NCBI RefSeq assembly: GCF_002095535.1
Contig: NZ_MLJI01000003.1
Location: 186,001-250,000, forward strand
Reading direction: 5' to 3'
Origin: Pantoea cypripedii
GTDB taxonomy: Bacteria; Pseudomonadota; Gammaproteobacteria; Enterobacterales; Enterobacteriaceae
Length of the DNA stretch: 64,000 nt
In this document: positions 33,276 through 41,130 of the stretch, in pieces
How positions within the stretch are numbered: position 1 is the first letter of the stretch
How the letters are laid out: each line of letters opens with the position of its first letter
Notes under the pieces: generated by a model
Told to the model about the DNA's origin: nothing
Databases searched by the model: none
The model's input: the letters and a program-made list of their open reading frames with translations, nothing else
Position numbers and translations under genes: made by a program

Positions 33276-34895
33276 TCAGCTCCAGACTTTGGCTGATTGG
33301 GCAAAAGAGGCTTTCTTCTGCGAAAGGAGCATAGCAGCTGTTTCCAGGATAAGTTTTGGCGACGCCCGGCACGATTGTGGGTTTTTTAAACATTTTTCCA
33401 CATGCTCAATAAGTTCATCTTCACCGGCCCGGCCACTGCAAAGCTTTTTAAGATCGTCAACCGTAGACACTGCATCCTTTGATAAGTCTATCTTCAACTC
33501 TCCGCAGGTTTTTTTACTTTTTGTCATCATACTTTCTTCAAAAGCTTCACTAAAAGGACTGGCTGTATCGTTATACATATTCAGACCAAATATATTTCCC
33601 CATATGAGGGACATGCTATGAAGGTCTTCACTTGCTCTCTGATTTGGGTTGAAAGATCTGAGTGCATTAGATAAGTAATGTACGTCGAATATGGGATCTT
33701 GTGTTATATGCCCTTCAACATATCCACGTCCGCACATATGTTGCTTTTTAAATACATCCCGGATAATAAGGGGGGCGGGGTTGAAAAATGTCTCGGTGCC
33801 GCTTTGATCGGATAATATATTGTGCGGATTGAGAAAACCATAAGAAGGAAAAGCCAATTCTTTATCCTTATGCAATTTATCTAAACATTCATGGGTTTTT
33901 TCTAATGTGCTCAGAGTGTCAATAAACTTTCCCTTTTTATTCCCGTATGCAACTGCTGCGGAATCGAGTGTCCAGGGCGTATTTTGCTTATCCTGGTCAC
34001 CCATATATTGGTCCATGGTGACTAAATTGGTTCGGTCGAATAGGGTGACAACTTGAGTCTGAGTCTCCCCTTTTTCATTGGGAAGGTTAATATCGCTCAC
34101 TTTAGTCCCCCTGTTCCCTTGATACAACGCTTCTATGACCTTTTTGGCGTTATTGATATTGATACGATTTTTACTATCCTCGCTATCAATTAAGGTTGCT
34201 TCAAAAACTTTCCCATTCTCATCTGTTAAGTGATAGCTTTCTATGCTGAGATCTTTTTTGTAGTTATTTTCATAGGGGGTAACTCGCAGATTCTTACTTT
34301 CAGGACTTAAATCTTTGACTATAGATTTCAGAGCTGAAATTTTTGCCTGTCTTTGGCTATTAAGTGCTTTTAGCATATTTTCGTGCTGTGCAATGAGATG
34401 TTGTGTTTTCATCGCTCGACCTTTTTTAAAGGTATAATTACTCGCTAAACAGGATAGTAATTTTCTCTCATGCTCATTTTTCATATCGGGTGTTCTCATT
34501 TCAAAGCCCCGAGTAAAATTTTGCGCCAACTGCATGGCGGAGTAGTCGTTGTTTTCCATCCCATTATCGAGCAGCGTCAGTAACGCATTAAAATGAGCGC
34601 GATGAATATGGTTACCATATTTGAATTCGGTAAGCATCGAGTTTAATTCAGCACCAGGGTTATCTTGATTCTTGTAAAATAATATATTCAATTTCTCCAT
34701 GATTGTTTCGGGTGTGGTGGTTTTCTTTATCAATAAATCGTGTAGGGATTCGGGGCCCAGTACCGGAGAGGGTGATGATCTTATGGTTTGTGAGGTGTTA
34801 GATGCATTTGTGACAGGAATATGGTTTTGTTGATTATCTGGGATAGCCTGGGTTTGGGCTGGCGTACGGACAGTGGAAGAATTTATTTTGAACAT
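33276..34895 (-). CDS. Putative type III effector with degenerate protein-kinase-like domain
   Basis: 539 residues, AT-rich relative to neighbours. The first ~50 residues are Ser/Thr/Asn/Gln/Pro-rich with no hydrophobic signal. Residues ~200-520 show kinase-like landmarks in order: KVFEATLIDSED (220s), VVTLFDRTNLVTMDQY (282-297), FIDTLSTLEKTHECLDKLH (324-342), then SYGFLNPHNIL (351-361) at the position of the catalytic loop HGDLKPxNIL. Phe354 replaces the catalytic Asp while Asn359 is kept. FFNPAP replaces DFG, EDLHSMSLIWGNIF (423-436) resembles DVYSFGxLLWE, and IEHVEKCLKNPQSCRASPKL resembles the C-lobe end. Likely a pseudokinase or atypical kinase delivered to host cells; secretion is inferred. 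Confidence 0.5.
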   Translation of the reverse strand: MFKINSSTVRTPAQTQAIPDNQQNHIPVTNASNTSQTIRSSPSPVLGPESLHDLLIKKTTTPETIMEKLNILFYKNQDNPGAELNSMLTEFKYGNHIHRAHFNALLTLLDNGMENNDYSAMQLAQNFTRGFEMRTPDMKNEHERKLLSCLASNYTFKKGRAMKTQHLIAQHENMLKALNSQRQAKISALKSIVKDLSPESKNLRVTPYENNYKKDLSIESYHLTDENGKVFEATLIDSEDSKNRININNAKKVIEALYQGNRGTKVSDINLPNEKGETQTQVVTLFDRTNLVTMDQYMGDQDKQNTPWTLDSAAVAYGNKKGKFIDTLSTLEKTHECLDKLHKDKELAFPSYGFLNPHNILSDQSGTETFFNPAPLIIRDVFKKQHMCGRGYVEGHITQDPIFDVHYLSNALRSFNPNQRASEDLHSMSLIWGNIFGLNMYNDTASPFSEAFEESMMTKSKKTCGELKIDLSKDAVSTVDDLKKLCSGRAGEDELIEHVEKCLKNPQSCRASPKLILETAAMLLSQKKASFAQSAKVWS

Positions 34896-35101
34896 GAATA
34901 TTTCCGGATAAATAATTAAATAATGATTAAATGAAGTTTATTTTTACCCGGTGATTTCAGGTTGAGCAATGGGGAAATTCTTGCCAAAAATAAGTGTTTT
35001 GTGGGAGGAGAAAAAGATATGTCAGGCAGGGTGCAGAAAGACCGAAACAGCTGGCAGGCCAGAGAGGCATAGCCTGCCAGCGGGGGAAAACCAGCGTGGG
35101 G

Positions 35102-35325
35102 TTAGCCCGTATAACTGCGCATATTCTCAATCACTTGTTTGGCTAACTCTGCGTGATCCATTTCCCAGCGTGCCGGGCTAAACAGTTCTGCCGACCATAC
35201 CCCATCAAACCCGGTGGCTTTGACCGCATCGGTCCATGCCTGCACATCAATATCGCCTTCGCCCGGCATATAAGCGCGCAACACCGTCTCAATATGTTGC
35301 AACTGAATGAAAGCGATCTTTTTCT
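35102..35325 (-). pseudogene. 3' remnant of a sugar phosphate isomerase/epimerase gene
   Basis: About 75 codons encode what looks like the C-terminal quarter of a xylose-isomerase-like TIM barrel: IAFIQLQHIE, then AYMPGEGDIDVQAWTDAVKATGFDGVWSAELF, and a terminal helix. The usual ~200 preceding residues are absent, and the only start codons are internal. The open frame runs into the 5' end of the PTS EIIA gene on the other strand, marking a deletion or recombination junction near 35294-35345. Not expected to give a functional enzyme. Confidence 0.6.
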
Positions 35326-35722
35326 GCAATGTCAGGCAGCAAATAAAGTCGAGGCAATGCAGATCGCTGCTGAAGAACTAGAAAAAGCGGGATATGTCAA
35401 AACCGGATTTCTCCAGGAGATGATGACGCGGGAAAAAAGTGTCTCTACTTATATTGGTGCTGGTATTGCCTTTCCACACTGCGCAAAAGAGAGCGCTGAC
35501 CTGGTGATTAAAACCGGCTTTCAGGTATTTCAATTTCCCCACGGCGTCAGTTGGGGAGCAGGTAAGGTGGCTTTTATAGTGGTCGCCGTGGCTGCACAGC
35601 AGGACGAACATATTCAGGTGCTGGCTGATATTGCTGATTTATTGGGTGACGAAGTTAAAACGACGTTATTAGCCAATGCCAGAACTAAAGTCGGATTTAT
35701 TGAGCAATTTGAAAAAGCCTGA
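35294..35722 (+). CDS. PTS EIIA component, mannitol/fructose type
   Basis: 142 residues from ATG 35294, chosen because MLQLNESDLFL aligns with the normal N-terminus of mannitol-type EIIA proteins. Motifs: NKVEAMQIAAEELEKAGYV, MMTREKSVSTYIGAGIAFPHC with the phosphorylated His in the FPH segment, and VVAVAAQQDEHIQVLADIADLL. It would carry phosphate from HPr to a membrane IIBC, but no IIB or IIC gene lies nearby. Its first bases overlap the antisense isomerase remnant, and no good ribosome-binding site is visible, so expression may be impaired. The following isomerase gene starts 27 bases after the stop. Confidence 0.75.
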   Translation: MLQLNESDLFLQCQAANKVEAMQIAAEELEKAGYVKTGFLQEMMTREKSVSTYIGAGIAFPHCAKESADLVIKTGFQVFQFPHGVSWGAGKVAFIVVAVAAQQDEHIQVLADIADLLGDEVKTTLLANARTKVGFIEQFEKA

Positions 35723-35749
35723 TTTTATCTACCAGATAAAGGAATTGTT

Positions 35750-36691
35750 ATGAAACTCACATTATGTACCGATGTATTGGCCGATTTATCCTTTCCAGCC
35801 ATGCTGGATAAAGTTAAAAGCTATGGTATCAGTGGCGTGGAAATGACCGCAGATGGCTGGTCGCCCTGTCCGCATGTCAAAACCGAAGAATTACTGGCGT
35901 CGCCGGAAAAATTGCAGCAGTTCCAGACGGAGTTGTCTCAGCGGGAAATACGCATCGTGGCGCTGAATTGTTCCGGTAACCCGCTGGCACCGGGCGAGCT
36001 GGGTGAGAAGCACACACACAGCAGTTATCGCGCGGTTGAACTGGCGGGCAAGCTGGGGGTGAAAAAGATCGTCATGATGAGCGGGCTGCTAGGCGGGGGA
36101 CCGAACGACAGCGTCCCTAACTGGATCACCTCGACGGTCTCCTGGCCGGATTATATGCCGGGCGTAATCGATTATCAGTGGAATGAAGTGGCGATTCCGT
36201 GGTGGAAAAAGTTTGTCCAGCATGCGAAAAAGCACGGCGTCGAACAAATCGCCATCGAAGAATTTCCCTGCCAGCTGGTTTACAACCCTTCAACGCTGCT
36301 GCGCCTGCGTAATGCCGTGGATAATATGATCGGCATTAATCTCGACCCATCGCATCTGATTGCCATGGGGGCTGACCCGATTGCTGCTGCACGCAAGCTG
36401 GAGGGCGCTGTCTTCCATGTACACGGTAAAGATGCGCGTATTGAGCGCGGGCTGGCTGATGTTGACGGGCTGATGGAGTACCAGCCAGTCACCCATACCA
36501 AAACCCGTACCTGGAATTATGTGGCCGTGGGCTGCGGTCAGGACCTCAAATGGTGGAAAGAGTTTTTCTCGGTGTTGCGTATGACGGGCTATGACGGTGA
36601 CGTGTCGCTGGAAATGGAGGATCTTACCATGAGCGTTGAAGCAGGCTTGCAAACCTCCATTGATGCGCTGAACGCCACGATCAGCCGGTAA
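35750..36691 (+). CDS. Sugar phosphate isomerase/epimerase family protein
   Basis: 313 residues of the xylose-isomerase-like TIM barrel (AP endonuclease 2 fold). Metal-ligand candidates lie in IAIEEFP (Glu), GINLDPSHLIAMGADP (Asp/His), VFHVHGKDARIE (His/Asp) and VSLEMED (Glu). A ribosome-binding site AAAGGAA lies eight bases before the ATG. It follows a PTS EIIA gene, suggesting isomerisation or epimerisation of an imported sugar phosphate. The cluster has lost other parts, as shown by the isomerase remnant at 35102. Confidence 0.85.
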   Translation: MKLTLCTDVLADLSFPAMLDKVKSYGISGVEMTADGWSPCPHVKTEELLASPEKLQQFQTELSQREIRIVALNCSGNPLAPGELGEKHTHSSYRAVELAGKLGVKKIVMMSGLLGGGPNDSVPNWITSTVSWPDYMPGVIDYQWNEVAIPWWKKFVQHAKKHGVEQIAIEEFPCQLVYNPSTLLRLRNAVDNMIGINLDPSHLIAMGADPIAAARKLEGAVFHVHGKDARIERGLADVDGLMEYQPVTHTKTRTWNYVAVGCGQDLKWWKEFFSVLRMTGYDGDVSLEMEDLTMSVEAGLQTSIDALNATISR

Positions 36692-36734
36692 GTAAAGCAG
36701 GTGGCCTGCGGGTGTTGTCATGGGCAGCGGCGAG

Positions 36735-36799
36735 GTGATAATTATCACGATCACAATGATCGCACTAATTATCAATCATGAAATGATAACTATAGTTAT
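36735..36799 (+). promoter_or_regulatory. Two short palindromes upstream of bhsA-like pair
   Basis: GTGATAATTATCAC (36735-36748) and ATAACTATAGTTAT (36786-36799) are each perfect 14-base palindromes in the AT-rich leader of the first BhsA-like gene. They may be operator sites for stress regulators; the first resembles half of a Fur box but lacks the full 19-base pattern. Confidence 0.4.
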
Positions 36800-36855
36800 T
36801 ATAACTTCCATCGAAGGCGTAAAGCCTTTTAACAAATAAACGAAGGAAGAAGACC

Positions 36856-37071
36856 ATGAAAACCATTAAAACCATGTCCATCGCCGCTGTCGCTGCGCTT
36901 TCACTGATGTCATTTGGCAGCTTTGCTCAGAGCATCTCCGTCACCTCTTCAACTCTGGACGGTGCGGAAGCGAAAATCGCCGCTCAGGCAGCACAGCAGG
37001 GCGCGCAGTACAAAATCACTGAAGCCAACACCAATAACCGTGTGCATATGACCGCTGAGTTATACAAATAA
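36856..37071 (+). CDS. BhsA/YhcN-family (DUF1471) protein, tandem copy 1
   Basis: 71 residues. Signal peptide (MSIAAVAALSLMSFGSFA, cleaved before QS). The mature 46-residue DUF1471 domain reads SISVTSSTLDGAEAKIAAQA and ends VHMTAELYK. GAAGGAAGAAG precedes the ATG. It is a close paralog of the gene 194 bases downstream, sharing SFGSFAQSI and STLDGAEAKIAAQA. Family members act in stress resistance and surface hydrophobicity. A T-rich terminator follows, so each copy is its own unit. Confidence 0.87.
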   Translation: MKTIKTMSIAAVAALSLMSFGSFAQSISVTSSTLDGAEAKIAAQAAQQGAQYKITEANTNNRVHMTAELYK

Positions 37072-37098
37072 CAGCGAGTGATGCCCGGAAGCACCGGA

Positions 37099-37127
37099 AA
37101 GGGTCGCCGTGGGGTGGCCCTTTTTTT
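37099..37127 (+). terminator. Rho-independent terminator
   Basis: AAGGGTCGCC pairs with GGTGGCCCTT (two G-T pairs) and is followed by seven T. It ends the first BhsA-like gene. Confidence 0.85.
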
Positions 37128-37265
37128 GATGGTATCAATCTTTATCAATTTTTTTGATTTGTTTCAGCAAAACGCTCAGCTTTTATCCTCCGGGTGACAG
37201 GTCTATTCTTTCTCACATCGGGGCACAACGCCTCACAACTTAAAATAATCTCTGAGGAAATGACC

Positions 37266-37475
37266 ATGAAATCTATCAAAACTTTCGTTGCAGTTGCGGC
37301 CCTGTCACTGGTTTCTTTCGGCAGCTTCGCACAAAGCATTACCGCTTCCGCCTCAACCCTTGATGGTGCCGAAGCCAAAATTGCCGCTCAGGCCAAACAA
37401 GCGGGCGCATCTTACAAAATCACCGGTGCGCGTGTAGATAACGGTGCTTACCTGTCGGCTGAACTGACCAAATAA
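37266..37475 (+). CDS. BhsA/YhcN-family (DUF1471) protein, tandem copy 2
   Basis: 69 residues from ATG 37266 (GAGGA eight bases upstream; an ATG at 37260 is too close to it). Signal peptide (FVAVAALSLVSFGSFA), then the same domain as its neighbour: SITASASTLDGAEAKIAAQA, SYKITGARVDNG and a terminal SAELTK. The pair arose by tandem duplication. Separate promoters and terminators suggest different triggers for the two copies. Confidence 0.87.
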   Translation: MKSIKTFVAVAALSLVSFGSFAQSITASASTLDGAEAKIAAQAKQAGASYKITGARVDNGAYLSAELTK

Positions 37476-37503
37476 TCATGGTCGCAAAGGGAAGTGCCGA
37501 AGA

Positions 37504-37527
37504 GGGCCGTCCTGGTACGGCCTTTTT
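37504..37527 (+). terminator. Rho-independent terminator
   Basis: GGCCGT and ACGGCC form a stem around a CCTGGT-type loop, followed by five T (37523-37527). It ends the second BhsA-like gene. Confidence 0.8.
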
Positions 37528-37558
37528 CGCCCTTCACCCGTAATGAGGAGTTAATGCC

Positions 37559-37705
37559 ATGCATCACAACCACGAAATCGCAGCCCAGGCAGCGGCATTT
37601 GTCCAGTCTCTCAAATCTCATCGCCACGCCAATATGCCTGCTATCCGTTTTCGCCATTGGCCGCAGTTCATTTCGACCGTGCGTGAATTAATGGAAAAAA
37701 ACTAA
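37559..37705 (+). CDS. 48-residue basic small protein
   Basis: A short gene with a strong GAGGAG ribosome-binding site (37545-37550) eight bases before ATG 37559 and TAA at 37703. The product is rich in His and Arg (MHHNHEIAAQAAAFVQ, then KSHRHAN, RFRHWPQF) and has no signal peptide or membrane segment. It could be a nucleic-acid or metal-binding small protein; no family was recognised. It lies between the second BhsA-like terminator and pagP, and its codon use looks ordinary for the region. Confidence 0.6.
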   Translation: MHHNHEIAAQAAAFVQSLKSHRHANMPAIRFRHWPQFISTVRELMEKN

Positions 37706-37787
37706 CTTCCTGCAATTCAGATTTGCAAATCCTTCAGATTGTTCTCAGACTTGAGGCTCAATGTGTGAGTTTTCAGAAGGATAAATC

Positions 37788-38345
37788 ATGCGAAGTTATC
37801 TGGTGGCTTTGTATGTAACATTGTTTATCTGTGCGACTCCGGCACAGGCAGAAGGAACCATTAGTTCCGGGTGGAACTGGTTAACCAACGACATCTCCCA
37901 GACCTGGGAACAACCGCAAAATTACGATCTCTATTTGCCATTTATCGCCTGGCATGCCCGCTTCGCATACGATAAAGAAAAAACCGATAACTATAATGAA
38001 ATGCCATGGGGCGGTGGTTTTGGTGTGTCCCGTTACAATGAAGAAGGTAACTGGAGCACGCTGTACGCCATGATGTTTAAAGATTCGCATAATGAGTGGC
38101 AGCCGATCGTCGGCTACGGTTGGGAAAAGGGCTGGTATCTCGATAACGCCCGCGATTTTCGCCTCGGCCTCGGTTTTACTGCCGGGATTACGGCGCGTGA
38201 TGATTTCGCTAACTATGTACCGTTACCCATCGTATTACCGCTTTTCTCGGCGGGTTATAAGCGCGCAACCGTGCAGTTCACCTATATTCCAGGCACCTAT
38301 AATAATGGCAATGTGCTATTCGCCTGGCTGCGTTTGGCCTTTTAA
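37788..38345 (+). CDS. pagP: Lipid A palmitoyltransferase PagP
   Basis: 185 residues with a signal peptide ([17 protein letters not shown]). An N-terminal amphipathic helix ([12 protein letters not shown]) precedes the eight-stranded barrel. The catalytic triad is intact: H56 in AWHARF, D99 and S100 in MFKDSHN. It transfers palmitate from phospholipid to lipid A in the outer membrane, raising resistance to cationic peptides. In other enterics PhoP controls it; I did not find a clear PhoP box. AAGG lies before the ATG. The hydrolase gene starts 15 bases downstream. Confidence 0.95.
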   Translation: MRSYLVALYVTLFICATPAQAEGTISSGWNWLTNDISQTWEQPQNYDLYLPFIAWHARFAYDKEKTDNYNEMPWGGGFGVSRYNEEGNWSTLYAMMFKDSHNEWQPIVGYGWEKGWYLDNARDFRLGLGFTAGITARDDFANYVPLPIVLPLFSAGYKRATVQFTYIPGTYNNGNVLFAWLRLAF

Positions 38346-38360
38346 CCGACGGAAGATGCT

Positions 38361-39887
38361 ATGGCGAGAAACCATCTTAACGGCTGGCTGAAAAAAACCG
38401 GGTTAACCGTTGCCAGCCTGGCAAAAATCATCCTGGTGGGGCTGCTCGTCGTCGTCATCGTTTTCTTTATTGGTCGGATTTATCAGTCAGAACGCGGTGC
38501 GCCACTCCATCGCTGGCATACCTGGTCAGCGGATGAAATGAGTGAAAAAGAGATCGACCGCGCCAGTTTTTCTGATTATCAGGCACGGGAAGACGCCATT
38601 TTCCGCGATATGAAGCACAGCATCACCGACACGCTCAGTGACGACGAGAAAACGACGCTGAACCGTTATTACGCGCAAAGCCCGGTTTATCCCGCCCGTT
38701 TTCAGCCTGACTGGAATCGTTCTTTTATTCTGATGCCACAGGGTACCCCGCGCGGTGCGGTGGTGTTGTTACATGGCCTGACCGACTCACCCTACAGCAT
38801 GCGCTATCTGGCGGAGGATTACCGACAGCAGGGCTTTGTGGCGGTAGTCCCGCGCCTGCCAGGACATGGCACCACGCCAGGTGCGCTGACCACGGTGAAC
38901 TGGGAGCAATGGCTGGCCGTCGCCCGTTTGGCGGTGCGTGAAGCCACACGTCGCGCCGGACCTGACGTTCCGCTGCATCTGGTGGGCTATTCCAACGGCG
39001 GTGCGCTGGCAATGAAATACGCCCTTGATGCCCTCAACGATCCCTCGTTGCGCCAGCCCCAGCAGATTGTATTGATGTCACCGATGATCGGCGTGACGGC
39101 TTTTGCACGCTTTGCCGGGCTGGCGGGGTTGCCTTCGCTACTGCCTGGATTTGCCAAAGCGGCATGGCTGAATGTGGTGCCGGAGTTCAATCCCTATAAA
39201 TACAACTCTTTTCCGGTTAAGGCGGCACGCCAGTCCTGGCTACTGACCCAGGCACTCCAGCAACAAATTTTGCAGGAAGCACGTAATCAACAGCTGGCAC
39301 AACTGCCGCCCGTGCTGACGTTTCAATCGGTAATGGATTCCACGGTCAGTACCCGCGCGGTGGTGGATTCGTTGTATCGTTATCTGCCAGGTCGCGGAAA
39401 TCAGCTGGTCATTTTTGATATCAACCAGGCCTCTGATTTGCGCGCGCTGTTCCGGCCAGCGTTGTACACCGCCGTGAGCAACCTGTTGCCGGCCGCACCA
39501 CGTCATTACGGCACCACAGTGATCACCAATGCAACGCCAGCCACCAGCGAAACTGTCGCCCGCAACACAGCAGCGGATCAAACCACGGAAACCGTTCAGC
39601 CATTAAATATCGCGTGGCCGCCTGGCATGTATTCCCTGTCCCATGTTGCGGTGCCGTTTCCTCTCACGGATTCGCTCTATGGTCTGGAACCGACGGAAAA
39701 GAACCAATCGGGTATCAGCCTCGGCACCATCTCATTACGCGGTGAAACCAACACGCTGATCGTCGGGCTGGATACCCTGATGCGCGCCAATTCCAACCCG
39801 TTTTTTGACTATATGATGACGCGTATTAATCACCACATTGCCTGTAGCAACCAGCCTGATGTTGCCGCATGCCTGCAAAGCTGGTGA
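38361..39887 (+). CDS. Membrane-anchored alpha/beta hydrolase
   Basis: 508 residues. One N-terminal transmembrane helix (IILVGLLVVVIVFFIG) anchors a periplasmic alpha/beta-hydrolase domain: oxyanion LLHGLTDSPYSMR (from residue 136), nucleophile elbow GYSNGG with S201, and LPGHGTTPG. A Thr/Ala-rich linker (~residues 385-415) precedes a final ~100-residue segment. It resembles serine lipases or carboxylesterases; the substrate is unknown. It lies 15 bases after pagP and may share its transcript, which would link it to envelope lipid remodelling. Confidence 0.85.
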   Translation: MARNHLNGWLKKTGLTVASLAKIILVGLLVVVIVFFIGRIYQSERGAPLHRWHTWSADEMSEKEIDRASFSDYQAREDAIFRDMKHSITDTLSDDEKTTLNRYYAQSPVYPARFQPDWNRSFILMPQGTPRGAVVLLHGLTDSPYSMRYLAEDYRQQGFVAVVPRLPGHGTTPGALTTVNWEQWLAVARLAVREATRRAGPDVPLHLVGYSNGGALAMKYALDALNDPSLRQPQQIVLMSPMIGVTAFARFAGLAGLPSLLPGFAKAAWLNVVPEFNPYKYNSFPVKAARQSWLLTQALQQQILQEARNQQLAQLPPVLTFQSVMDSTVSTRAVVDSLYRYLPGRGNQLVIFDINQASDLRALFRPALYTAVSNLLPAAPRHYGTTVITNATPATSETVARNTAADQTTETVQPLNIAWPPGMYSLSHVAVPFPLTDSLYGLEPTEKNQSGISLGTISLRGETNTLIVGLDTLMRANSNPFFDYMMTRINHHIACSNQPDVAACLQSW

Positions 39888-40050
39888 CCGATCGCGAAAA
39901 AAAGAAAATTTTTCCCGAATAGAAATCGCCATTGAGGTGTTTACCACCAGACAAGGTGATTTTTCGGCGTCCTTCTCCCGGTGAACCTTGCCTCCGGTCG
40001 GTGTGAAAACACTGGCCGCCTTATTCCATGCCACTTTGCGAGGTTCAATG

Positions 40051-40587
40051 ATGAAAACGATCAACTCTGTTCGCTGGTTGGTTCTGCCTGCCTTGTTACT
40101 GGCCCTGCACGCACCCGGTGCCTGGGCAATGGGGGATGATGACAGCAACAGTAAGACGCCGGACTGCCCGAAAGGCCAGGTATATGACAGCAAATCGAAA
40201 AGCTGCGTACCGGATAAAACCAGTTCACTCAGCGATGAGGACAAGACCAACTACGCCTACCATCTGGCCAAAAAAGGAGAGTATCAGGCAGCGCTGAATC
40301 TGCTGGATACGCTAAAAAATCCCAACACCAAAGAAGCCTGGAATTACCGGGGCTACGCCACGCGTAAGCTGGGCCGCACTGATGAAGGGATGAGCTACTA
40401 TCAACGATCAATCGCCATCGATCCGCATTACGCCAAAGTGCGTGAATATCTCGGTGAAGCCTGGATGATCAAAGGCCGTCCCGATTTGGCGAAGGAGCAG
40501 CTTGCCGTCATCAAAACTTTGTGCGGCGTGAGTTGTGAAGAATATCGCGACTTGCAGGCCGCGATTAATGGACATCCTGAATCCTGA
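40051..40587 (+). CDS. Exported TPR protein
   Basis: 178 residues from ATG 40051 (GAGG eight bases upstream; ATG 40048 also possible). Signal peptide (WLVLPALLLALHAPGAWA), then a Cys pair in CPKGQVYDSKSKSC, and two or three tetratricopeptide repeats (EYQAALNLLDTLKNPNTKEAWNYRGYA, DEGMSYYQRSIAIDPHYAKV; read in pieces). TPRs mediate protein contact. It precedes a sigma/anti-sigma pair in the same direction and may be part of its signalling chain in the periplasm. A GAACCTT-N10-GTC pattern at about 39981-40005 could be an ECF promoter. Confidence 0.8.
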   Translation: MKTINSVRWLVLPALLLALHAPGAWAMGDDDSNSKTPDCPKGQVYDSKSKSCVPDKTSSLSDEDKTNYAYHLAKKGEYQAALNLLDTLKNPNTKEAWNYRGYATRKLGRTDEGMSYYQRSIAIDPHYAKVREYLGEAWMIKGRPDLAKEQLAVIKTLCGVSCEEYRDLQAAINGHPES

Positions 40588-40614
40588 TAGCGGTGTTTAG
40601 CGGAGGGTGGAAAA

Positions 40615-41130
40615 ATCACCAGCACTGAAGTCCGACAGCATCTGGCGGCACATCTGGCGCGCTTATGGCGTTACGCCATGGTGTTGTCACGTAACCGGGA
40701 TGTGGCCGAAGAGCTGGTGCAATCCACCTGTGTGCGGGCGCTGGAGCGCAGCGCGCAATTCACGCCCGGCACGCGGATTGATCGCTGGTTGTTTAGCGTG
40801 CTGCATTCAGTGTGGATCAATGAATTACGCGCCCAGCGGGTGCGTATGGGACAGGGTTTTGTCGCCAGTGATGAACTGATCGCCCCGGATCATCAGCAAC
40901 CTAATGAGGAACGCATGCAGTATCTCAAGGTGATGCAGCGCGTTGGGCAGTTGCCGGAAGCACAGCGTAATGCGGTGTTTCTGGTGTATGTCGAAGGCTT
41001 TACCTACCAGGAAGCGGCTGAGACGCTGGCCGTGCCGGTGGGGACGATTATGAGCCGCCTGGCTGCGGCGCGCACCACGCTGGCCAATGCCGTCAATGCC
41101 GGGTCTTCGGCACAGGAGAAACGTTTGTGA
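40615..41130 (+). CDS. ECF RNA polymerase sigma factor with apparent AUC start
   Basis: 171 residues if translation begins at ATC 40615. The last in-frame stop is TAG 40588-40590. Between it and ATG 40678 there is no ATG, GTG or TTG, but GGAGGG lies about eight bases before ATC 40615. Starting at 40678 would delete the beginning of region 2 (LARLWRYAMVLSRNRDVAEELVQ, read as two parts), which the family normally keeps. Region 2 continues ALERSAQFTPGTRIDRWLF and region 4 has LPEAQRNAVFLVYVEGFTYQ and a helix-turn-helix. The anti-sigma gene overlaps its stop by four bases. Confidence 0.75.
   Translation: MTSTEVRQHLAAHLARLWRYAMVLSRNRDVAEELVQSTCVRALERSAQFTPGTRIDRWLFSVLHSVWINELRAQRVRMGQGFVASDELIAPDHQQPNEERMQYLKVMQRVGQLPEAQRNAVFLVYVEGFTYQEAAETLAVPVGTIMSRLAAARTTLANAVNAGSSAQEKRL

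Noticed and set aside
36735..36748. Fur box upstream of the first BhsA-like gene
   Set aside because: Only a short GATAATTATC palindrome; the 19-base Fur pattern is not met.
37494..37691. 65-codon plus-strand frame across the second BhsA terminator
   Set aside because: It runs through a terminator hairpin, has no ribosome-binding site and overlaps the better-supported 48-residue gene in another frame.
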